A DNA stretch of 64,000 bases from JANMZO01 sp963763135. GTDB lineage: Bacteria > Actinomycetota > Acidimicrobiia > Acidimicrobiales > JANYDT01. The translations under genes and the position numbers were made by a program. Shown piece by piece: positions 55,437 through 62,018 of the stretch. The stretch spans positions 248,001 through 312,000 of the forward strand of contig CAVXNJ010000009.1 of NCBI GenBank assembly GCA_963763135.1, given 5' to 3'. Position 1 is the first letter of the stretch; every line of letters starts with the position of its first letter. The notes under the pieces are model-generated. The model had not been told where the DNA came from, searched no databases, and saw only the letters and a list, made by a program, of their open reading frames with translations.

Positions 55437-56666
55437 ATGCGTAGTAGCGGGCCGTCCCTACCCGTCACCCTGGCGAACATCACCGAGGCGGCAGACCGCA
55501 TTGCCGGGGCCGTCATTCGCACTCCGATGCTTCGCTCGCAGACGCTCTCCGAAATTACCGGAGCAACCGTCTTCGTCAAGTTTGAGAACCTGCAGTTCAC
55601 TGCTTCGTTCAAGGAGCGGGGCGCCCTCAACAAGTTGCTTCGACTCTCCGCCGCCGAACAATCCACGGGCGTGATCGCCATGTCCGCGGGCAACCATGCT
55701 CAGGGCGTCGCGTATCACGCCGCCCGATTGGGTATACCGGCGACGATCGTGATGCCGGTCGCCACGCCGATCACGAAGGTCGAGCACACGCGCAAACACG
55801 GTGCGCGGGTGATCCTCCATGGCGAGTCTCTGGCCGAGGCCAGCCGTTACGCGATCGAGTTGCAGGAAACGGAGGGCCTCACGTTCCTTCACCCGTTCGA
55901 CGATGCCGACGTGATCGCCGGACAGGGAACCGTCGCTCTCGAAATGCTGCACGACGCGCCCGAGATCGACACGCTCGTGGTGCCCGTCGGCGGTGGGGGG
56001 CTCATTTCCGGGATGGCGGTCGCCGCATGCGCGCTGAAACCCGACATCGTGATCGTCGGAGTGGAATCAGCAATGTACCCCTCGCTTCACGCCGAGCGGG
56101 CCGGGCGCGATCCCGTGGCTCTGAGCGGTGGGGCGACCATCGCTGAAGGCATCGCGGTCAGCCGCGTGGGGCGGTTGCCGTTCGCTATCACGCAGCGGGT
56201 GGTCGACGACGTGGTTCTCGTCGATGAGTCCCATCTGGAGCAGGCCATCACATTGTTCTGCACCGTTGAAAAGACCGTCGCCGAGGGAGCCGGGGCGGCC
56301 GGACTTGCAGCGCTGATCGCCTATCCCGAACGTTTTGCCGGCCGTACCGTCGGTCTGGTGCTCTGCGGGGGAAACATCGATTCACGGTTGCTTGCGTCGG
56401 TGTTGACCCGGGCGCTCGTCCGAGAGCAGAGAATCGTCCGGCTCCGCATTGTGGGCGACGACCGGCCCGGACTCCTTGCCGTCGTGGCCACCACGATCGG
56501 CTCGTTGGGGGGCAACATACTGGAAGTCGCCCACAACCGACTCGCGCTTGATGTGCCGGCAAAGGGAGCGGAATTCGACGTTCTGATGGAGACCCGCGAC
56601 GCCCACCATACCCAGGAGATCCTAAGCGCGCTTAGATCCTCCAGCTACTCGGTCCGCATTGTCTGA
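55437..56666 (+). CDS. ilvA: Threonine ammonia-lyase with ACT domain
   Basis: 409-residue PLP enzyme that turns threonine into 2-oxobutanoate and ammonia. PLP lysine in TASFKERGALNKL (about 60), phosphate loop VPVGGGGLISGMAV (about 182-195), and a C-terminal ACT domain (about 330-405) with IVGDDRPGLLAVVATTIGSLGG. The single ACT domain and length match the shorter threonine dehydratases (TdcB/IlvA1-like), which may be allosterically controlled. No other isoleucine genes adjoin. Carries the CTAAGCGCGCTTAG palindrome near its end. The symbol is tentative because the enzyme may be catabolic. Confidence 0.92.
   Translation: MRSSGPSLPVTLANITEAADRIAGAVIRTPMLRSQTLSEITGATVFVKFENLQFTASFKERGALNKLLRLSAAEQSTGVIAMSAGNHAQGVAYHAARLGIPATIVMPVATPITKVEHTRKHGARVILHGESLAEASRYAIELQETEGLTFLHPFDDADVIAGQGTVALEMLHDAPEIDTLVVPVGGGGLISGMAVAACALKPDIVIVGVESAMYPSLHAERAGRDPVALSGGATIAEGIAVSRVGRLPFAITQRVVDDVVLVDESHLEQAITLFCTVEKTVAEGAGAAGLAALIAYPERFAGRTVGLVLCGGNIDSRLLASVLTRALVREQRIVRLRIVGDDRPGLLAVVATTIGSLGGNILEVAHNRLALDVPAKGAEFDVLMETRDAHHTQEILSALRSSSYSVRIV
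56622..56635. repeat. CTAAGCGCGCTTAG palindrome near the end of ilvA
   Basis: Perfect 14-bp palindrome sharing the 12-bp core with the one at 42161-42174. It again encodes Leu-Ser-Ala-Leu, here with the rare CTA codon. Confidence 0.8.
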
Positions 56667-56714
56667 ATCGCTGCCACTCGCGAGGACTCGCCGATCGAGA
56701 AACGCCGAACCGGT

Positions 56715-56762
56715 TTTGAACCGGTCGATGTTTGAACCGGTCGATGTTTGAACCGGTCGATA
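56715..56762. repeat. Three 16-bp tandem units bearing a repeated -35 element
   Basis: TTTGAACCGGTCGATG occurs at 56715-56730 and 56731-56746, with a third copy to 56762 differing in the last base. The second and third copies present a GTTTGAACC -35-like element; the last lies at the right distance from the GGGTAC of the promoter. Confidence 0.88.
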
Positions 56763-56770
56763 GGGGGTAC
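56746..56770 (+). promoter_or_regulatory. SigB/SigF-type promoter (GTTT-N15-GGGTAC) for the 24-aa peptide
   Basis: GTTT at 56746-56749 and GGGTAC at 56765-56770, spacer 15. It lies 38 bases upstream of the small membrane peptide gene; the -35 element is supplied by a tandem repeat unit. Confidence 0.65.
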
Positions 56771-56807
56771 CAATGACGTACTACGTTCCCTGATCTAAGG
56801 AGTTCCC

Positions 56808-56882
56808 ATGTACATCGGTGGCGGTTTTCTCATGACTGTTCTTATCGTCGTTTTGATCGTGTATTTCGTCCGCCGTGTGTAA
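56808..56882 (+). CDS. 24-residue single-pass membrane peptide
   Basis: Very short gene with a strong ribosome site (TAAGGAG, six bases before ATG 56808). The product is MYIGGGF, then a hydrophobic run LMTVLIVVLIVYFV, then RRV: one membrane helix with a positive cytosolic end. Small hydrophobic peptides starting MYIGGG are common in actinobacteria, as far as I recall, but have no known function. The stress-type promoter upstream suggests induction by the sigma factor at 24561. Too short for routine gene finders. Confidence 0.7.
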   Translation: MYIGGGFLMTVLIVVLIVYFVRRV

Positions 56883-56904
56883 CGCACTCGCCGATACCGT
56901 AAGT

Positions 56905-57312
56905 ATGCAGACTGTTTCCTCAGTGCATTCCACCGTTCCCAAGTTGCCGGTCTTCATGAGATCAGCTTCTGGTGAACGGGGACACGCGGATACGCCCGCT
57001 CGGGTGGGCGCAAATCACATCCACGGTTACGAGAACCACGATTCGGCCGACCAGGTCAGCCATGCCAGTGCCGCGGATTTCCGGGGCAACGTTGACCGGT
57101 CGCTTTCCTGGGCTGCGGAATCCCTTGTCGACGACGACGTCGCTGACACGGTTGCCTTCTTTGGGCTCAATTGCCGGGAGCAGTTTCTGGCTATCGAGGA
57201 GCTCCGTACCCTCGCACGTTTGGCCATCGACCTGGCCGGTGTGGATCCTGGAGTGTTCTTGGACCTGGCAACTCAGGGTCTACGCGGCTGGCTCACGACG
57301 CCGGTCGCGTGA
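56905..57312 (+). CDS. Hypothetical protein
   Basis: About 135 residues from ATG 56905; a GTG at 56875 overlaps the end of the 24-aa peptide gene. The N-terminal half is His/Asp/Ser-rich and likely disordered; the C-terminal 75 residues look helical and well folded (SWAAESLVDDDVADTVAFF, REQFLAIEELRTLARLAIDLAGVDPG). No family recognised. No clear ribosome site. It may be cotranscribed with the small membrane peptide from the stress promoter. Composition of the second half supports a real protein. Confidence 0.5.
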   Translation: MQTVSSVHSTVPKLPVFMRSASGERGHADTPARVGANHIHGYENHDSADQVSHASAADFRGNVDRSLSWAAESLVDDDVADTVAFFGLNCREQFLAIEELRTLARLAIDLAGVDPGVFLDLATQGLRGWLTTPVA

Positions 57313-57517
57313 GGTAGCTGCCGCTAGACAGCCGACTTCGTGAGGGCCGCGGCCCTGCGTGAACGTTGGGCCAACAGACCGTGAACGTACAACGAACGGA
57401 ACCTGAACATCAGGGAAACCCAAGGTTTCGCAGGCCCGCGTCCGTTGGGCCTGGCAAATCCGAGTGCTTACAATCGGGACTCTGTGCCGGCGTCCGCCGG
57501 ATCATCGGAAGGTCCCC

Positions 57518-57557
57518 GTGAGCATAGAGCGTGAGTTGTGAGCATAGAGCGTGAGTT
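57518..57557 (+). repeat. 20-bp tandem duplication of the CYTH-CHAD start codon
   Basis: GTGAGCATAGAGCGTGAGTT occurs twice without a gap. The first copy, preceded by GGAAGG, encodes a seven-codon peptide (MSIEREL) whose TGA overlaps the second GTG by the usual GTGA, i.e. the actual start. Confidence 0.9.
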
Positions 57558-59064
57558 GAAGGTCGTGGCAGACACGGGCTTGGCCCTGCCCGATATGAGC
57601 GAAGCCGTCGAAGGCTTGACCGTGGGCCCGGCAAAGCAGCTGAAGCTTTCGGCCACCTATTACGACACACCCGACTTGGCTTTGATCCGCAGCGGGGTGA
57701 CCCTCCGTTCTCGATCTGGCGAACCGGGTCCGACCTGGACCCTCAAACTTCCTGCGACGTCAGAAGACGGCACGCTCGGGCGTCATGAGATTCACTTCGA
57801 CGGAAAACCGGGAACGGTGCCAACGGCCGCGCTGGACGCCGTGACGGCGTATGTTCGACGTTCCAAGGTCGGTGCGGTTGCGGAGATCAATACCGTTCGT
57901 GACTCGACTGAGCTTCGAATGGGCGAGGTGGTCGTGGCAACCATTTGCGACGATCAGGTCGTCGGAAAAGCCGGTGATCAGCGCACGGAATTTCGCGAAG
58001 TGGAGGTCGAGCTCGTCGACCAGATTTCGGGTGCGGATCTGTTGAAGGCGGTCCGCGCTCGATTGCGCGAGGCGAACTGGAAGATCGAGGTTTCGCCTGT
58101 TCCCAAACTCGCCCGGGTCTTGGGTGAAGGCGTGTCGGCCGGCGCGCTCGTGCCGGTCCAACCCCTGGGCCGCAAGGCTCGCTTGAAAGACGCTGTCCGG
58201 TCTGCCGTCGCCAAGTCGGTAAGCGAACTGATTACTTTTGACGCGGGTACACGTCTGGATCTCGACATCGAAGATCTTCATCAGTTTCGGGTCGCGACAC
58301 GCCGACTCCGGTCCGATCTGCGGACGTTTCGCGGGGCACTCGACAGGTCATGGGTGAGTCCGGTCCGAGCCGAGTTGCGTTGGCTCGGTGAGGTGGTTGG
58401 CGCTGTCCGTGATCTTGATGTGCTAGCGGCTCGCTTGACGCGGGCCGTGGACAAACTCGATGAAACCGAATCAGGTGAAGTGGCGAAGATGATGGCAGCG
58501 CTTGAAGAACAGCGAGTCGCTGCGAGAAAGACCTTGCTCGATGCGCTGGGAAGCCCGCGATACCTGAATCTCCTCGAGTCGTTGATCGACGCCGCAGTGG
58601 CGCCCCACTACGCGACATCTGAGACCGAGGATGAAACAGCCGACCGGCCCGGTGACCGCCTGGCCTCGCGTGCGCTTCCCGGATTGGTACGCAAGTCCTG
58701 GAAGCAGCTCAAGGGGGCTGCAGAGGAGTTGGATTCGGATTCGGCCGACGACGATCTCCATGAGGTCCGGATATTCGCCAAGCGTTGCCGGTATGCAGCA
58801 GACGCAGCGGCTCCCGTCTGCGGTCGTGATGCGAAACGGTTCGCAGCAGCGGTCAAGGAACTTCAGACTGTTCTGGGTGATTATCAAGACACGGTAATCA
58901 CCGAACAATGGCTTAGAAATGCTGCGCGATCGGAGCCGCAGATCGGCCTGCTGGCCGGACTACTGGTCGCTGAAGAACGCAAGCAGCGTGTCGTGCTGCG
59001 CGAGTCGCTCGAATCTGTGTGGAAGCAGGTGTCGCGCACGTCGCTTCGTACATGGATGAACTGA
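57538..59064 (+). CDS. CYTH-CHAD domain phosphate/polyphosphate-related protein
   Basis: 508-residue protein. The N-terminal CYTH domain (about 1-205) starts with the triphosphate-binding ExExK pattern in SIERELKVV and has RSGVTLRSRSGEPGPTWTLKL. The C-terminal CHAD domain (about 225-500) has QFRVATRRLRSDLRTF and HEVRIFAKRCRYAADA, the conserved His/Arg/Lys helices that bind polyphosphate. Such fusions are linked to inorganic triphosphate or polyphosphate handling. The GTG start at 57538 lies in the second copy of a 20-bp duplication, so it is read by coupling to a seven-codon minicistron. The stop is 9 bases from the convergent LysR gene end. Confidence 0.93.
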   Translation: MSIERELKVVADTGLALPDMSEAVEGLTVGPAKQLKLSATYYDTPDLALIRSGVTLRSRSGEPGPTWTLKLPATSEDGTLGRHEIHFDGKPGTVPTAALDAVTAYVRRSKVGAVAEINTVRDSTELRMGEVVVATICDDQVVGKAGDQRTEFREVEVELVDQISGADLLKAVRARLREANWKIEVSPVPKLARVLGEGVSAGALVPVQPLGRKARLKDAVRSAVAKSVSELITFDAGTRLDLDIEDLHQFRVATRRLRSDLRTFRGALDRSWVSPVRAELRWLGEVVGAVRDLDVLAARLTRAVDKLDETESGEVAKMMAALEEQRVAARKTLLDALGSPRYLNLLESLIDAAVAPHYATSETEDETADRPGDRLASRALPGLVRKSWKQLKGAAEELDSDSADDDLHEVRIFAKRCRYAADAAAPVCGRDAKRFAAAVKELQTVLGDYQDTVITEQWLRNAARSEPQIGLLAGLLVAEERKQRVVLRESLESVWKQVSRTSLRTWMN

Positions 59065-59072
59065 GTTCGACC

Positions 59073-60014
59073 TTACGGCTTGTTGTGAACGGCTCGATCG
59101 CCCGAGCGCTTGTCGCGGCGCGTTTTGGACAGATCGGTAAGCGCACCTACGACTGCGCCGATCGCTGATCGCTTTGAGGACTCGGTCCGCCAGGTCGCGA
59201 ACAGGTGACGTTGAAGGTGCGGTTCCACGGCCACCATACGAACAGTATCGGGAACGGAATCTCGGCCGAGTCGCGGGATCACCGCGGGCCCGAGACCCGC
59301 AGCAACAAGTGCCAATTGGGTGGCGTGTTCGGATGCGGTGTGGGCGATTTTGGGCTCATGCCCCATCGATCGCAGGGTGAAGCTCAGCCATTCGTGGCAA
59401 ATCGATCCGGAAGGCCACGTCACCCACTCCTCATCGCGCAAGTCGGAGAGTTTCACCGTTCGCCGGTGCGCCAACCTGTGGCCAACGTGCAGGGCGATGT
59501 CAGCGGTGTCATCGAACAACGCCATGCGGCTGAGTCCCTCAGGGACCGCAATCGGTGCGTTGAACCAGTCCTGGGCAATCACGACATCGACATCGCCGCG
59601 CTGCAGCATCGGAAACGATTCCGTCGGTTCCTGCTCCGACAGCGTGACCTTCAGATCGGGGTATCCCGCCCTGAGTTGGTTGATGAGCTTTGGACCAATA
59701 CCTCGTGCTGCGGTCGGGAACGCCGAGATCCGGAGCGTTCCCGAGACGACATTGCGAAACGAATCAAGTTCGCCGTCGAGAAGCTCGACCTCGCGCAGAA
59801 TCGTGCTCGTCCGGTTCGCCAGAAGAAGTGCGGCATCGCTGAGTCGGACTCCGCGACCGTTGCGATCAAGTAGCGGTTCGCCGACTTCGCGCTCCAGCTT
59901 CGCGATTTGTTGTGAGACCGCGGACGGCGAAACGTGAAGCGAATCCGCTGCGCCCTGTACCGAGCCGTAGGTGAACACCGCATGGAGAACCCGGAGACGC
60001 TCTAAGTTTAGCAT
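59073..60014 (-). CDS. LysR-family transcription regulator
   Basis: 313-residue LTTR. The N-terminal helix-turn-helix reads GSVQGAADSLHVSPSAVSQQIAKLEREVGEPLLDR; the effector domain follows from about residue 90 (GTLRISAFPTAARGIGPKL). Divergent from an EamA transporter across 72 bases, the standard arrangement for a LysR regulator and its target exporter. A dyad with T-N11-A geometry overlaps its own start (60006-60029), implying negative autoregulation. The effector is unknown; amino acids or related metabolites are usual for such pairs. Confidence 0.94.
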   Translation of the reverse strand: MLNLERLRVLHAVFTYGSVQGAADSLHVSPSAVSQQIAKLEREVGEPLLDRNGRGVRLSDAALLLANRTSTILREVELLDGELDSFRNVVSGTLRISAFPTAARGIGPKLINQLRAGYPDLKVTLSEQEPTESFPMLQRGDVDVVIAQDWFNAPIAVPEGLSRMALFDDTADIALHVGHRLAHRRTVKLSDLRDEEWVTWPSGSICHEWLSFTLRSMGHEPKIAHTASEHATQLALVAAGLGPAVIPRLGRDSVPDTVRMVAVEPHLQRHLFATWRTESSKRSAIGAVVGALTDLSKTRRDKRSGDRAVHNKP

Positions 60015-60029
60015 GAAGTAATTCTAAAC
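60006..60029. promoter_or_regulatory. LysR-type operator between lysR and eamA genes
   Basis: GTTTAG and CTAAAC are inverted around 12 bases and cover the LysR ATG (60012-60014). The T-N11-A spacing fits LysR binding sites. Confidence 0.6.
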
Positions 60030-60086
60030 GATAAGGGCTAGCACAATTCAGTAGTGCTTCGACACTTCCTCTGGCACGATAACGGC

Positions 60087-60947
60087 GTGAGCAGCAGACG
60101 TTGGTGGGGTTGGTTCCTCATACTCGCGCCCGGATTCATCTGGGGGTCGTCGTATCTTTTCATTGCCGAGGGGCTCGAGGCGATGCGCCCCGAGGGAATC
60201 ACATTTGTTCGAACCTGCATCGGCTTTGCGGTTCTGTCGATGTTTCCCGGGTCGCGGGGCCCCATCCGATCCGGAGACCGGCGGCTGGTCGTGCTGTTGT
60301 CCGTCATCTGGCTGGCGTTCCCGATGTCGATGTTTCCCTTCGCTGAACAGCGGGTCTCCTCGGCGCTCACCGGACTTTTGAACTCGGCCACACCGCTGTT
60401 CGTTGCGGTGGTCGCAGCCGGCCAGGCTCGCCGCCTGCCATCGGTAGCCGTCCGGCGCGCCCTGGGGGTTGGGATGCTGGGCGCTTTGCTGATAGCGGCG
60501 CCCTCGCTGTCAAACGGACGGAGTTCGGCAATCGGGGTTGCCATGATCATGGCTGCGCTGTGTTCGTATGGCTTCGCGATCAATTTGGCGCGACCCCTCC
60601 AACAGCGAAACGGAGCACTCCCGGTGATCTGGCGGGCGGTCGGAATCGCCGCGCTGGCCACGGCTCCGACCGGTGTGCGGGCCGCGGTCGAAGCCCGTTG
60701 GACGCTGCCCGCCGCTCTCGCGATGCTGGCGCTCGGAGCGCTGGGGACCGGAGCGGCGAACGTCATGGTGGCGACGGCCGCAGGCACGACATCGGCTTCC
60801 AGAGCGTCGGCGATGGGTTTCGTGATCCCGGCGGTCTCGCTCGGACTTGGGGTCTTTGTGCGTCACGAGAGCGTCCGTCCGGTTTCGATCGCGGGCGGAA
60901 TCGTCTGTGTCGGAGGTGCGTTTCTCCTTGCGCGAGCCGCCACCTGA
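60087..60947 (+). CDS. EamA/DMT-superfamily exporter
   Basis: About 286-residue membrane protein with ten hydrophobic segments in two EamA repeats, beginning WWGWFLILAPGFIWGSSYLFIAEG. AEQRVSSALTGLLNSATPLFVAVVA is the conserved end of the first repeat, and GTGAANVMVATAAGTTSASRAS falls in the second. Probably exports an amino acid or other metabolite, controlled by the divergent LysR. GTG 60087 gives the usual family start; GTG 60054 adds 11 residues. Neither has a clear ribosome site, so the start is uncertain. Confidence 0.9.
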   Translation: MSSRRWWGWFLILAPGFIWGSSYLFIAEGLEAMRPEGITFVRTCIGFAVLSMFPGSRGPIRSGDRRLVVLLSVIWLAFPMSMFPFAEQRVSSALTGLLNSATPLFVAVVAAGQARRLPSVAVRRALGVGMLGALLIAAPSLSNGRSSAIGVAMIMAALCSYGFAINLARPLQQRNGALPVIWRAVGIAALATAPTGVRAAVEARWTLPAALAMLALGALGTGAANVMVATAAGTTSASRASAMGFVIPAVSLGLGVFVRHESVRPVSIAGGIVCVGGAFLLARAAT

Positions 60948-61102
60948 CGACAAACCACACAGCCGAACCGCTCGGCCACGCACGCCCGACATCAACCGCC
61001 GAGTGCAGCGAAGAGCGATCAGGTGGCCTTCGACACCCGGCATCGCTCCGGCACCGACCCGGGCTAGGTTGGTATGCGCGGGTCAAGAGAGGAGATCGGG
61101 CC

Positions 61103-61957
61103 ATAGCGATAGTTCTTGCGGCAGCCGTTGCGCTTCTCAGCGCTTTTTCATCGCTGCTTCAGCACCAGGCGGCGAGTTCGATCTCGATGCGAGAGGCCAG
61201 CGGATTCGCTCTGCTGGGCCGCTTGATTCGAACGCGGCGCTGGCTGGTTGCGAAGGGAATGGACATCACAGGTTTCGTCCTGGAAGTGATCGCGCTTTCC
61301 AAAGGATCACTTGTGCTGTTCCAAACGATCGTCACGGCTGGCGTCGTCGTGGCCGTTGTGGCCGAGTCGAGACGCTCAAGCCGGCGGTTGTATCTGGCTG
61401 AGGTCCTCGGTGTACTCGCCATCGTGAGTGGCGTGTCGCTGGTCGGACTCAACGAACCCCACGGCCCGGATGTGCGCGTATCGCTGCGGGGTTGGGTCAT
61501 ATCGCTTTCCGTCGCTGCGGCCGTCGTGGTTGCCGGGCTCGTTCTGGTTCACGGCCGTCGCCGTTTCGAAGCTGCGATGCTCGCCGTCGCAACGGGTATC
61601 GCGTTTTCCTTCGGGGCGGCGTTCATCAAGAACGCCACCACGGTATGGAGTACCGATGGACTCGGCGTCGTCGTTGTCACGAGCGTGATGGCGTATCTGA
61701 CGCTGGCGGTGTTCGGCAACGTTGTGATACACCGCGCGTACCAATTGGCGCCCCTTCGCTTGGCGCTGCCGGTGCTGACCGCGGTCCAGCCGGTGAGCGC
61801 GTTGCTGATCGCGCTGCTGGTGCTTCAGGAACATCTCGACAAGACGCCCCGCGGGAAGACCTGGACCGTACTCGGGATCGTTTTCGTGGTGATCGGTTCG
61901 GTGTTCGCCTCGGGCGACTTCAAATTCGGCAAGCTGCGCGCGACGGCGACCGGGTGA
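61103..61957 (+). CDS. DMT-like membrane transporter with apparent ATA start
   Basis: About 284-residue protein with nine or ten hydrophobic segments resembling actinobacterial EamA/DMT-type transporters (LLQHQAASSISM, GFVLEVIALSKGSLVLFQTIVTAG, LALPVLTAVQPVSALLIALLVLQEHL). The frame is open far upstream, but there is no ATG, GTG or TTG near the expected N-terminus. A strong ribosome site (GAGAGGAG, 61087-61094) lies eight bases before an in-frame ATA at 61103, where homologues would start (AIVLAAAVALLSAF). Either ATA is used, a start codon has mutated or the assembly has an error. Unrelated in close sequence to the EamA gene just upstream. Function unknown. Confidence 0.8.
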   Translation: MAIVLAAAVALLSAFSSLLQHQAASSISMREASGFALLGRLIRTRRWLVAKGMDITGFVLEVIALSKGSLVLFQTIVTAGVVVAVVAESRRSSRRLYLAEVLGVLAIVSGVSLVGLNEPHGPDVRVSLRGWVISLSVAAAVVVAGLVLVHGRRRFEAAMLAVATGIAFSFGAAFIKNATTVWSTDGLGVVVVTSVMAYLTLAVFGNVVIHRAYQLAPLRLALPVLTAVQPVSALLIALLVLQEHLDKTPRGKTWTVLGIVFVVIGSVFASGDFKFGKLRATATG

Positions 61958-62018
61958 CGGTACCCCGGCGACGTCGGACCAAGCACTAAAGCCGAAGTGA
62001 GGCGCCGGGCATTCCCGG

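Noticed and set aside
60560..61102. Long upstream extension of the transporter frame
   Set aside because: It overlaps the EamA gene in another frame, is Arg/Gly-rich and lacks any membrane pattern; only the part from about 61103 looks coding.
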